DNA from: Ignavibacteriales bacterium
GTDB lineage: Bacteria; Bacteroidota; Ignavibacteria; UBA10030
Direction of reading: 5' to 3'
DNA length: 64,000 nucleotides
NCBI GenBank assembly: GCA_026390595.1
Contig: JAPLFQ010000012.1
Span: 1-64,000, forward strand
The translations under genes were made by a program, and so were the position numbers. Every line of letters begins with the position of its first letter. Position 1 is the first letter of the stretch. Below are positions 26,745-36,176 of this stretch, piece by piece. Under the pieces are notes generated by a model. It made no database searches, was not told the origin of the DNA, and saw only the letters and a list, made by a program, of their open reading frames with translations.

Positions 26745-28538
26745 ATGCATACCGCATGGAGAAGTATCGTAATTGGTTTCCTTCTGATTCTCGTCGTCGC
26801 CCTGTCCAATGCCCAGGTTCCAAAGACCATGAGCTATCAGGGTATGCTCTCAGACGGAACCGGCAAAACTGTAGGCGATGGTACGTACAGTCTCACATTC
26901 AAGCTGTATGATGTGATCACTGGAGGCACCGCGCTCTGGACAGAGACGCAAAGCGCCGCCGTGAGCAAAGGTGTCTTCAGTGTGATACTCGGCAGCAGTA
27001 CCGCATTGAACCTCGCCTTCGACAAACCGTACTTCCTTGGGGTCTCGATAAATGGAGCAGCCGAACTCGTGCCGAGAATGCAGTTGACGAGTTCTGCGTA
27101 CGCGCTCAATGCGGACAAAGTGAAGGGAACAACCAACGTGTTTCCTTCTGAAGGAAACGTTGGTATCGGAACAACGACTCCCATGGGAAGGATGGAAGTG
27201 AAAGACTCCCTTGTCATCTCCGGCAATGGAATAGAAGGAGGTCAATTGAGTTTGCTTGACGGCGACCGTCAAGGAGGATGGGAATTTGACAACTATGGCA
27301 CCAGTGGAAATGAGCAGTTGAGGATCTTCCGCGGGAGGGGGTTCAATGACATCTTTGATGCATTTGTTCTAAGGCCGACTGGGAACATAGGAATCGGGGT
27401 TTCTGACCCGGAGACGAGGCTTGAAGTGGCTGGCATCATCAAGTCGAAAACCGGAGGTTTCAAGTTCCCGGATGGCACCGTTCAGACCTCAGCGGCCACA
27501 GATGTTTCGGTGCCCCTGAGACTCGCGGGCGCGCTTGCCTATACCTCCATCATATCCCCTCCCCCACCCAAAGCAATCTTGACGGCATTGAACAATGGCT
27601 TTTACTACGGGGTCGAAGGATCTATTACTTCAACGAATGGGAGAGCTGGATTGCACGGCTATTCTGATGCGGCCACAGGCAGCGGCCTAGGTGTGTTGGG
27701 TGAAAGCGACGCTGATCAGGGCGTTGGAGTTAGGGGAAATGCGGGTAACACGGCGATTGCCGCCTTGAATTATGGAGGTTACTTTCAGTCGTCTGGTGGA
27801 AAGGGAATCGGTGTGCTTGGGATTGCTGCTTCCGCCGGGCCTGGTGCCTCCAATTATGGGGGCTACTTCGCGGCATCTGGTGGTAAGGGAATCGGTGTGT
27901 TCGGAACGGCTACGGGTGTCGCGACGGGGGCAACATACGGTGGATACTTCGAGGCCACCAAAGGTGATTCTGGAATCGGTGTGTATGGACATGGGAGCAT
28001 TTGGGGAGCGAAGTTCTTCGGCGAGCAAGTTGGTATCTATGCGAATTCATATGTAGCAGGCAGTTTCCAGGGCAAGGTGCAGATTCTAGGGCGCCAGAGT
28101 GGTGGTTTGGTCATGGAACTTGGTGAGGGGCTCGACTATGCCGAAGGGTTTGACGTCACTGAGAATTCAGCTCTTCCACCGGGAACTGTCCTCGTGATCG
28201 ATACCGAGAAGCCGGGAAATTTGAAAACGAGTGAACAAGAATATGACACGCGCGTTGCTGGAATCGTGTCAGGGGCGAAAGGGCTTGGAACTGCAATTCG
28301 TGTCGGTGGGAATGATTTTGACGTTGATGTCGCACTCGCCGGGCGGGTGTACTGTAACGTCGATGCAACTGAGCAAGCAGTCGCACCCGGGGACTTGCTT
28401 ACGACGTCATCCGTCGCAGGATACGCGATGAAGGTCACCGATCATCAGAGGGGTCAAGGTGCGATCCTCGGGAAAGCCATGCAACCTTTGGAGCGGGGGA
28501 AGAAGGGGCAGATCCTTGTTCTGGTAACGCTGCAATAG
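26745..28538 (+). CDS. Secreted tail-fibre-like repeat protein
   Basis: 597 residues from the ATG at 26745, which follows AAAGGAGAA; the frame opens at 26712. A signal peptide ends at ALSNAQ. The N-terminal domain (VPKTMSYQGMLSDGTGKTV, TYSLTFKLYD, ALWTETQSAAV, LTSSAYALNADKV) and the motif VGIGTTTPMGRMEV are typical of phage-tail-fibre-like secreted proteins. In the middle, units of the kind YGGYFQSSGGKGIGVLG repeat three times (27770-28000). The C-terminal domain (LDYAEGFDVTE, ALPPGTVLVID, DTRVAGIVSG, GDLLTTSSVAGYAM) resembles the conserved, possibly self-cleaving trimerisation tail of such fibres. It probably forms a surface fibre or adhesin. No T9SS tail is present. Confidence 0.75.
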   Translation: MHTAWRSIVIGFLLILVVALSNAQVPKTMSYQGMLSDGTGKTVGDGTYSLTFKLYDVITGGTALWTETQSAAVSKGVFSVILGSSTALNLAFDKPYFLGVSINGAAELVPRMQLTSSAYALNADKVKGTTNVFPSEGNVGIGTTTPMGRMEVKDSLVISGNGIEGGQLSLLDGDRQGGWEFDNYGTSGNEQLRIFRGRGFNDIFDAFVLRPTGNIGIGVSDPETRLEVAGIIKSKTGGFKFPDGTVQTSAATDVSVPLRLAGALAYTSIISPPPPKAILTALNNGFYYGVEGSITSTNGRAGLHGYSDAATGSGLGVLGESDADQGVGVRGNAGNTAIAALNYGGYFQSSGGKGIGVLGIAASAGPGASNYGGYFAASGGKGIGVFGTATGVATGATYGGYFEATKGDSGIGVYGHGSIWGAKFFGEQVGIYANSYVAGSFQGKVQILGRQSGGLVMELGEGLDYAEGFDVTENSALPPGTVLVIDTEKPGNLKTSEQEYDTRVAGIVSGAKGLGTAIRVGGNDFDVDVALAGRVYCNVDATEQAVAPGDLLTTSSVAGYAMKVTDHQRGQGAILGKAMQPLERGKKGQILVLVTLQ

Positions 28539-28553
28539 TGCCGTGGAGGACCT

Positions 28554-30080
28554 ATGAAAAACAAATACGTGATTGCCTTGGTTGTTTTGAATCTCCTTAT
28601 CGGCGCAAACGAACAACTCAATGCTCAGATCGCGAGCAAGGATGAAGCGACCATCGTCGCTCGAACCTGGATCGCTGTTATCATTAGAAAATTCGGCGAC
28701 TGGGGTGGGAACAAACAAGCTTCTGTACAATCCGTACGGGAATTCACGAGAGGCTCGAGACAGCTTGGCTATTTGATCGACGTGAATCCATCAGGCCACA
28801 TTGTTGTGTCGCTTCGGAAAGAGTTTCTTCCCATCGCGGAATACTCGGCAACGAGCCGATTGGATCCGACGTCAGATGTCGGCTGGGTTGATTTTATCAA
28901 ACTGAGCGCCGAAAGGGATCTCAACGCGGTGGAAACAAATGTGGGCTCGGTCAAGACAGCCTCAACGCAAAGCGTCACCCAACTATTTGAAGCCGACAAC
29001 AAGCCGCTCTGGAATGCGTTGCTGACGGGGACGATTCTGGAAGACCAACATATGACGCATCGCCAAAAAGTTGAAGACTACACCGAGGGCGAATCGCTCG
29101 TAACGTCAACATGGAATCAGGGCTGGCCCTACAACGCGGAGTGTCCGGACAAAGGTTGTTCGAGCTCATCCAATAATGGACACGCTGTTGTGGGTTGTAT
29201 TGCCACCGCTGCTGCTCAAATAATGCGTTACTTCTGCTGGCCGCCGTACAAGACCCGCAGCGCCGGACTGGGCCTGATCGAGTGGACGGGTACGCCATAT
29301 GATTGGGCTAATATGCCCGACAATCTCATTTACAATGCTCCAGGCGACCAAGTGATGGCCGTTGCCACCCTGTGCGCAGATATTGGCAAAGCTGCCGACA
29401 TGGACTATGGTTGTGATGGATCAGAAGCCTGGCTTTACAACACTACCTCGTTCACGAATTACACCACCATGCTCGACGCCTACAAAGCTTTCGGCTATAA
29501 TCCCGATGTGGAAGGAGAGCTTCGGGGGTTCAGGAGCAGCTCTGATTGGAGCAGTATGCTCAAGAACAACATCAATGCGAACCGTCCTTTGCAGTATAGT
29601 ATTGAAATGGATGAGGGGGGACACTCGATGGTATGCGATGGGTGGCTTGAAGGTCCCGGCGAAACCCTCTTTCATATGAACTACGGTGGGAGTGTTGCTG
29701 CCGATGGTTTTTGTCCAATTGGCAACATATCTGGTAGATCATCGACAGAAACGGAAAGAGTCCTGATAAATATCCGGCCGATAAACCCTGTTGGAACTTG
29801 GGTCCAGGGAACGTTCGACGTTCCGTACTACAAGTATCGCAATTTCGATCGCTCCGCCACAGGGCATGCGGCGGAATTCTCAGCCGGCCAGAAACTGCAT
29901 TTCATTCCCGGCGTCAGTCTCAAGAACTCATCCCAAGGGACAGATATGATAAAGTTTTATGGCTGGAGCGATCGACCGACAATAATATTCACCCAAGGCA
30001 CTGAGTCTCGGGGTATTCACCTGATGAGTGGTCATATCTACTTGTACCCAGATGGTAGTTTCAGATTTCCGAAGAGGTGA
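28554..30080 (+). CDS. Secreted C10-family (streptopain-like) cysteine protease
   Basis: 508 residues; ATG at 28554 with GGAGGA upstream, 15 bases after the previous gene. A signal peptide (VIALVVLNLLIGANEQLNAQ) is followed by an inhibitory propeptide-like region (about 26-175; LGYLIDVNPSGHIVVS, LPIAEYS). The mature domain has TSTWNQGWPYNAECP, the catalytic Cys215 in VGCIATAAAQIMRYF and His357 in GGHSMVCDGW, the standard C10 pair. A roughly 100-residue C-terminal extension without the NYPNPFNP signature follows, so its export route beyond the periplasm is unclear. Its likely job is processing or degrading proteins outside the inner membrane, perhaps maturing the other island exoproteins; that last point is inference. 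Confidence 0.9.
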   Translation: MKNKYVIALVVLNLLIGANEQLNAQIASKDEATIVARTWIAVIIRKFGDWGGNKQASVQSVREFTRGSRQLGYLIDVNPSGHIVVSLRKEFLPIAEYSATSRLDPTSDVGWVDFIKLSAERDLNAVETNVGSVKTASTQSVTQLFEADNKPLWNALLTGTILEDQHMTHRQKVEDYTEGESLVTSTWNQGWPYNAECPDKGCSSSSNNGHAVVGCIATAAAQIMRYFCWPPYKTRSAGLGLIEWTGTPYDWANMPDNLIYNAPGDQVMAVATLCADIGKAADMDYGCDGSEAWLYNTTSFTNYTTMLDAYKAFGYNPDVEGELRGFRSSSDWSSMLKNNINANRPLQYSIEMDEGGHSMVCDGWLEGPGETLFHMNYGGSVAADGFCPIGNISGRSSTETERVLINIRPINPVGTWVQGTFDVPYYKYRNFDRSATGHAAEFSAGQKLHFIPGVSLKNSSQGTDMIKFYGWSDRPTIIFTQGTESRGIHLMSGHIYLYPDGSFRFPKR

Positions 30081-30185
30081 AACATAAGGTCGCAGCAGAA
30101 ATCTCGCGGTTCATGGAATTCAAGCAATCCCGGAAATTGTGTCTGGGCTCTAATACGGGTATAGCTATGACAGAGGACTATTGAG

Positions 30186-32267
30186 ATGAAAAACTCTAGA
30201 GCATTTATCAGCGCACTTAGTCTCGCTTTCGTAATCGTTAGCTGGTCGCAGGCGCAAACACAGTATGCGCTCGATCGGTCCACGTTTGGCACTGCAGGGG
30301 GCGAAATCTTGGGGGGCGGGTATCGGCTTGCTGGAACGGTCGGGCAACCGGCAGTGGGATTGGCAAGCCAATCCGCCATGACTCATATGGCAGGATTTTG
30401 GTGCCAAGCTGGTTCGACGGTTATCACACCGCCTTCGCCGCCAACACTTTCTTATCCCGCTGACCGCTCTCAAAGTGTCCCTGTCACAAACACTTTGTCC
30501 TGGTTCAAATCGGCTGGGGCAACGTCATACAGGCTGCAAGTTTCAATCGCTGCCGATTTCTCGAGTACTGTAGTGGATAATGCAACGATCACAGACACAC
30601 TGAAGACCATCGGGCTACTCCTCAATTCGACAACGTACTACTGGCGGGTGAGCGCAACGAGTGGAACGGGTACGAGCGCGTACTCAATCGCCTGGGCATT
30701 CACTACAGTTGGAGGTGCCACCCTGGGCGGGTCGCTGGCTGTGAGTGATGGTGCTGGTGGAACACAGATACTTCAGTTCGGAATCGATCCCTCGGCGTCG
30801 GATGGGATCGATGTGTCGTTGGGAGAGGTGGAACAAGCACCGATTCCTCCTTCAGGTATCTTCGATGCGAGGTTTGTCGGAGATGACATTGGAGTGAACC
30901 TTGGTCAAGGGCTGCGAAAGGACTATCGGCAAGGCTCACTGACAGCCACTGCTGTCAAGATTCATGAAATCCGGTATCAGGTCGGCAGTGGGACGAGCAT
31001 CACAATAAATTGGAACTTCACTGGATCGGCGCTCACCATCAGCGGCACACTTCAGGATCTGGTTACAGGTTCGATCGTGAATGTGTCTATGAGTGGAACG
31101 GGTAGCTATACAGTGACGAACCCCGGGAGCATCTCGAAGCTCAAGATGACGGTCAGTTATGGAATAACAACGAAGGATGTGACTGTCAACTCCGGTTGGA
31201 ACATTGTTTCTGTTCCGTACCAGGCAACAGACATGAGCGTTTCGGCCCTTTTCCCGGACGCATCGCCGCCGGCATACGGGTTCAACAATGGATATTCCTC
31301 GGCCACAACTCTTTCTCCCGGCAAAGGCTACTGGTTGAAGTTCCCCGCACCGAGAACCTATAGGTTGGTGGGAACGACCATCCGGCCATCTACCATAGCG
31401 GTCAATGCTGGATGGAACATGATCGGCGCTCTGGATTGTGAAGCTACAACATCATCCGTCACGAGCACACCGTTGGGGATTGTTTCTTCTCCCTATTACG
31501 GTTACAGCAACGGCTACACCACTGCGACGATGCTCAACTCTGGAAAGGGGTACTGGGTGAAAGCTTCGCAGGCCGGGACACTCAACCTGCAATCTGCGGG
31601 CGCAAATGTCGAAGGCGATCGCATCGCATCAACGTCCTCCTCTGCGGTTAGTAGAATCGCGATACAGATCGAGGACAACAGCGGGCGAACTGGAACGCTC
31701 TATCTGTCGGAGGGGAGAGGTGGGGAGGAGCTTCCTCCTGCCCCACCGGTTGGTGTTTTCGATGTGAGGTTCAGCAGCAACGCGATCATGGAAGCGCTTG
31801 GATTGGACCATCACAAGATTAGGTTGAACTCAGTTGACTATCCGATCACACTGACCGCTAAGGGAGTCGAAGGGCAAGAGATGTGGATTAATGACGACAT
31901 GGGAGGTTCAATTGTGAATGAAAGATTGCAGGAGGGGAAGACGATTGTGATACACCAGAAACTGTCTGCGTTGGTATTGAGTGAGAGAAGAGATGCATTG
32001 CCAGAGAAGTTCGAGTTGTTCCAAAACCATCCCAATCCGTTCAATCCGAGCACAACCATCCGTTATGCGCTGCCGGAAGGGGGGAAGGTCCGACTGGTAG
32101 TATATAACGTGCTTGGAGAAGTTGTCGCAGAGCTGGTCCATGGCGAACAGGAAGCGGGGCAACACCAGGTTCAATTCAATGCGGTGAACCTTTCATCAGG
32201 TGTGTATCTCTACAGGCTTGAAACAGGAACCTTTGTGTCTGTAAGAAAACTCGTCGTAATAAGGTAG
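30186..32267 (+). CDS. Modular T9SS-secreted protein, function unknown
   Basis: 693 residues, ATG at 30186. After a signal peptide (FVIVSWSQAQ) comes YALDRSTFGTAGGEILGGGY, seen at the start of many secreted proteins of this group, then a fibronectin-like domain (SYRLQVSIAADFSS, YYWRVSAT). Next is a module of about 140 residues (SDGAGGTQILQFGIDPSASD, PPSGIFDARFVGDDIG), a duplicated module VNSGWNIVSVPYQA / NAGWNMIGALDCEA with GKGYWLKFP and GKGYWVKAS, a divergent second copy of the 140-residue module (LPPAPPVGVFDVRF), and a T9SS tail (FQNHPNPFNPSTTIRY). No catalytic site is recognised. The same modules occur in the next two T9SS genes of the island. Confidence 0.75.
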   Translation: MKNSRAFISALSLAFVIVSWSQAQTQYALDRSTFGTAGGEILGGGYRLAGTVGQPAVGLASQSAMTHMAGFWCQAGSTVITPPSPPTLSYPADRSQSVPVTNTLSWFKSAGATSYRLQVSIAADFSSTVVDNATITDTLKTIGLLLNSTTYYWRVSATSGTGTSAYSIAWAFTTVGGATLGGSLAVSDGAGGTQILQFGIDPSASDGIDVSLGEVEQAPIPPSGIFDARFVGDDIGVNLGQGLRKDYRQGSLTATAVKIHEIRYQVGSGTSITINWNFTGSALTISGTLQDLVTGSIVNVSMSGTGSYTVTNPGSISKLKMTVSYGITTKDVTVNSGWNIVSVPYQATDMSVSALFPDASPPAYGFNNGYSSATTLSPGKGYWLKFPAPRTYRLVGTTIRPSTIAVNAGWNMIGALDCEATTSSVTSTPLGIVSSPYYGYSNGYTTATMLNSGKGYWVKASQAGTLNLQSAGANVEGDRIASTSSSAVSRIAIQIEDNSGRTGTLYLSEGRGGEELPPAPPVGVFDVRFSSNAIMEALGLDHHKIRLNSVDYPITLTAKGVEGQEMWINDDMGGSIVNERLQEGKTIVIHQKLSALVLSERRDALPEKFELFQNHPNPFNPSTTIRYALPEGGKVRLVVYNVLGEVVAELVHGEQEAGQHQVQFNAVNLSSGVYLYRLETGTFVSVRKLVVIR

Positions 32268-32292
32268 CTCTACAACAGGGAGGAACCATCCT

Positions 32293-35200
32293 ATGCGTCA
32301 CACAATCGCGCTCCTGACAATGCTATTCCTGGTTGCAGTGCCCGTGCTGGCACAAACGCCTGCCGTTGAAGTCATCCTCACCGTCGCTGACGGAGCAGGA
32401 GGAACCCAGCAGCTCAGATTCGGACTCGATCCTTCTGCAACAGATGGGATCGATGCCGGCCTGGGGGAACTTGAACTCCCGCCGACACCGCCGACAGGGG
32501 TGTTCGATGCCCGGTTCATTGGTGGCGATATCGGATTGAGTCTCGGGCAAGGACTGGTGAAGGATTTTCGATTGGGCTCGACGTCGACTTCAGGAATCAG
32601 AACACATGAACTACAATACCAGGTTGGCGGTGGAACAAGCATCACGTTGACCTGGAACCTGCCGTCAGGTGCAACCGGAAGACTGCAGGATGTCATACTT
32701 GGGTCGCTGATTGATCAGCCGATGAGTGGCAGTGGGAGCTATACCGTGACGAACCCCGGAGCGTTTTCGAAACTCAAGATGACGGTGACCTATGCCTTCG
32801 TAGCGACCAATCCGCCCACGGCAACGACGGGATCAGCCTCCAGTCTCACGACAACCGACGCGCAATTGAGCGGGACGGTCAACCCGAACGGTGCGAACAC
32901 CACGTACTATTTTGAGTACGGCACAACGACGAATTACGGTTCGCAAACCAGCAATGCAAATGCGGGGACGGGGACAGCTACAAGCAACGTCACCGCCACA
33001 CTTACCGGTTTAAGTTCAAATACGCTCTACCACTATCGCCTTGTAGCGACGAATACCTCAGGGACAAGTCGTGGGGGCGACATGTTCTTTACTACAGCAC
33101 AAGTAGTCCTCGCTCCAACGGTGACAACGGGTCCCGCCACAAATGTCACTGTCTCGGGGGCACAACTGACTGGATCAGTAAACCCGAATGGTGTGAGCAC
33201 GACGTATTACTTCGAATATGGTGCGACGACAAGCTACGGATCGCAGGCCACCACCACCGATGGAGGCTCAGGATCAAGTGCATCGAATGTTGCTTTTACA
33301 CTTGCCGGTCTAAGCGCAAGCACCGTGTATCACTATCGCATTGTAGCAACGAACAGTGCGGGAACGAGCCGCGGGAACGATATGCTGTTCACAACGTCAC
33401 AACTCATCTTGGCACCCACGGTCACAACCGGCTCTCCGTCGAGCATCACGGCAAGCGGGGTACAAGTGAGCGGCACAGTCAATCCGAATGGAGCGAGCAC
33501 TACCTACTACTTTGAGTATGGAACTTCGGCAACGTACGGTTCCCAGACTGCCAGTACGACTGCGGGATCTGGTGCAACGGTGACGAACGTCAGTGCGACG
33601 CTCTCCGGCCTCAGCGCAAACACGTTCTATCACTACCGGATCGTGGGTGCAAACAGTGCCGGTACGAGTCGTGGGAACGATATGACATTTACGACGGCGC
33701 AAGCTTCCACACAAATTGCGGCTGTTGATGTGCTCCTAATCGTGAGTGATGGTGCCGGAGGAAGCCAGCAACTGAGATTCGGCGTTGATCCCGCAGCAAC
33801 CGATGGGGTGGATGCTTCTTTTGGGGAGTTGGAACTCCCGCCAACACCGCCGGCCGGAGTGTTTGATGCGCGGTTTGTTGGCGATGATATCGGCATGAAT
33901 CTTGGTCAGGGGATGGCAAAAGACTATCGCCAGGGTACTGCTACGATGGCTGGAGTGCGCACACACGAGCTGCGCTATCAGCTTGGTACCGGAACAAGCA
34001 TCACGATCACATGGACTCTTCCCACCGGAGTGACCGGTCGTTTGCAGGATGTCATCCTTGGAACGCTGATTGATCAAGCAATGAGCGGAAGCGGTAGTTA
34101 CACAGTCACAAATCCAAGCGGATTCTCAAAGCTCAAGATGACGGCAACCTACGTTCTGAACCCGGTGACGGCGCCGACGGTCACGACGGGATCTGCGACA
34201 AATACCACGGCCAGCGGAGCGCTGGTAAGTGGATTCATTGATCCAAAGGGGGCAACCACCTCCTACTATTTTGAGTATGGTCCGACTGTCAACTACGGTT
34301 CCCAGACGAACGCGGCAAATCTTGTGTCCGGGTTGGCGGCGAGCAATGTGAGTACTGCGCTTGTCGGCTTGAATTCAAACACGCTCTATCATTACCGCTT
34401 GGTAGCCACGAACAGTGCCGGGACGAGCCGTGGAAACGATATGACGTTTACGACCGGCATCATAGCTCCGCAGCGTGTTGCACTCGCCTTGCCTTCAAAT
34501 GGGACGATGAATCTTTCAACAAGTCCTGTGCTGAGCTGGAATGCCTCCGCAGGCGCAACCGGATACAGGCTAGAAGTCTCCACGGCGCCAGATTTTTCTG
34601 CTCTCGCCTACAGCCGCGTCCTTGCTGCCACGTCGCAACAAGTATCCGGACTGGATTTCTTTTCGACCTACTACTGGAGAGTGACTGCATCGAACTCAGC
34701 AGGTGCGAGCGCCGCCTCTGACGCATGGCTCTTCACAACGAGTGGAACGACGAATATTGTCCCAAAACGGGTCTGGACGAGCCAGACTTCAGGAACTACG
34801 CAACATCTCCAGGGCGTCTGTGCGGTCAACGAACTGGCTGCATGGGGATGTGGACTCAACGCGACTATTCTCAAGACGACTGACGGAGGTTCGCATTGGA
34901 CTTCGATCCAGGGTCCCGACCCGTCTATGTCGTACTACGCTCTCACTGCCATCGATGAGAATACGATTCTTCTGAGTGCCGAAGTAATGCATGGTAGTGC
35001 TTACACTGCAAACATCGTGAGGACGAGCGACGGAGGCGCAACGTGGTCAAAGACTTTCGAACAAGAAGGCGGATGGATCAACACGATTGACATGTTCGAT
35101 TCGCAAAATGGCATCGCCATAGGAGATCCACTCGGAGGAGCGTGGACGATCATGAAAACCGGTGACGGCGGTAGGTCGTGGCAGTCCATCGCGGTACCGC

Positions 35201-35985
35201 CAACAGCGATCACTGCAGAATATGGCGCTGCTGTCAACAACACGTTTTGGATTGGTGGACAACTTGGTTGGTTTGGGACATCCAAGAACCGCATCCTCTC
35301 TACGACAGATGGGGGTGCTTCCTGGTCGAGCATCTCGGTGCCTCAATTGGCTGTAGTCGGGAGTATTGGTATCGTTCCCTCCGGCGCTATGATTGTCTGT
35401 GGACCGAGGACAGTCCTGCGAAGTTCCAATCAGGGGCAGGCGTGGGAGTCTCTTGCGTTTCCAGGAACACCATCACTAAGTCAGTTCGCAAGAGTCTCTG
35501 CGGGGACGCTCTGGCTTTCAGTCGGTAATTCACTCTTTAGCAGCAGCGACGCGGGCACAAATTGGCAGGCAGCGGGATCGCTCCCCACAGCGATCAAAGC
35601 CCTTGCAGTCAAGGTCCAGGGATCAAAGGAATACGGCTGGGTGGTTGGGGAAAGCGGTGCGATCATGAAGTATCAGGTCGTATACACGGGTATTTCCGAT
35701 CCGAAAGTGGATCAAGTCCCGATCGGGTTTACTCTTGACCAGAACTATCCGAATCCGTTTAATCCAAGCACAGCGATCAGCTATCAGCTCTCAGCGCTTG
35801 GCTCGGTAAAGCTCAAAGTGCTTGACATGCTCGGTCGAGAAGTCGCAACTCTTGTCAACGAGACAGAGTCAGCTGGACATCACATCGTGCAGTGGGACGC
35901 TTCGGGAATGGCGAGCGGTGTGTACTTGTATCAACTCACGGCCAGCGAGTTCGTGGCGACCAAGAGAATGATCTTGCTCCGGTGA
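32293..35985 (+). CDS. Large multidomain T9SS-secreted protein with BNR/YCF48-like propeller
   Basis: 1230 residues, ATG at 32293 after GGGAGGAACC. Domains in order: signal peptide; 140-residue module (about 24-172; ADGAGGTQQLRFGLDPSATD, PTGVFDARFIGGDIG); three tandem approx. 100-residue fibronectin-like repeats (PTVTTG..., STTYYFEYGTTTNYGSQ-like, LYHYRLVATNTSGTSRG); a second copy of the module (about 478-625); a fourth fibronectin-like repeat; another fibronectin domain; a beta-propeller with sialidase/YCF48-like turns (ILKTTDGGSHWTSI, IVRTSDGGATWSKTF, ILSTTDGGASWSSI); and a T9SS domain (DQNYPNPFNPSTAISY). The propeller lacks an obvious catalytic set, so binding or adhesion is more likely than hydrolysis. 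The gene starts 25 bases after the previous one. Confidence 0.78.
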   Translation: MRHTIALLTMLFLVAVPVLAQTPAVEVILTVADGAGGTQQLRFGLDPSATDGIDAGLGELELPPTPPTGVFDARFIGGDIGLSLGQGLVKDFRLGSTSTSGIRTHELQYQVGGGTSITLTWNLPSGATGRLQDVILGSLIDQPMSGSGSYTVTNPGAFSKLKMTVTYAFVATNPPTATTGSASSLTTTDAQLSGTVNPNGANTTYYFEYGTTTNYGSQTSNANAGTGTATSNVTATLTGLSSNTLYHYRLVATNTSGTSRGGDMFFTTAQVVLAPTVTTGPATNVTVSGAQLTGSVNPNGVSTTYYFEYGATTSYGSQATTTDGGSGSSASNVAFTLAGLSASTVYHYRIVATNSAGTSRGNDMLFTTSQLILAPTVTTGSPSSITASGVQVSGTVNPNGASTTYYFEYGTSATYGSQTASTTAGSGATVTNVSATLSGLSANTFYHYRIVGANSAGTSRGNDMTFTTAQASTQIAAVDVLLIVSDGAGGSQQLRFGVDPAATDGVDASFGELELPPTPPAGVFDARFVGDDIGMNLGQGMAKDYRQGTATMAGVRTHELRYQLGTGTSITITWTLPTGVTGRLQDVILGTLIDQAMSGSGSYTVTNPSGFSKLKMTATYVLNPVTAPTVTTGSATNTTASGALVSGFIDPKGATTSYYFEYGPTVNYGSQTNAANLVSGLAASNVSTALVGLNSNTLYHYRLVATNSAGTSRGNDMTFTTGIIAPQRVALALPSNGTMNLSTSPVLSWNASAGATGYRLEVSTAPDFSALAYSRVLAATSQQVSGLDFFSTYYWRVTASNSAGASAASDAWLFTTSGTTNIVPKRVWTSQTSGTTQHLQGVCAVNELAAWGCGLNATILKTTDGGSHWTSIQGPDPSMSYYALTAIDENTILLSAEVMHGSAYTANIVRTSDGGATWSKTFEQEGGWINTIDMFDSQNGIAIGDPLGGAWTIMKTGDGGRSWQSIAVPPTAITAEYGAAVNNTFWIGGQLGWFGTSKNRILSTTDGGASWSSISVPQLAVVGSIGIVPSGAMIVCGPRTVLRSSNQGQAWESLAFPGTPSLSQFARVSAGTLWLSVGNSLFSSSDAGTNWQAAGSLPTAIKALAVKVQGSKEYGWVVGESGAIMKYQVVYTGISDPKVDQVPIGFTLDQNYPNPFNPSTAISYQLSALGSVKLKVLDMLGREVATLVNETESAGHHIVQWDASGMASGVYLYQLTASEFVATKRMILLR

Positions 35986-36176
35986 AATCTAAAACGGTAG
36001 CTTGTCCGCGGTTCATCCTGCGGGCACCGAAGGGAGGTCGACCTGCCGCCGTTTCTGTTCCTCAACGTCAGGCGGGACTTTAAGTTCAACCTACTTGCGA
36101 GCGGGAAGAGTCTTTCATACTTCTGCCAGATGTGGAGAGAACGCGAAGAATCGCGCCTATTTCTAGAGAGGAAATT

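Noticed and set aside
32812-34480. Tandem DNA repeats in the 1230-residue gene as a mobile or minisatellite element
   Set aside because: They encode ordinary fibronectin-like protein repeats of about 100 residues that have diverged at synonymous sites.
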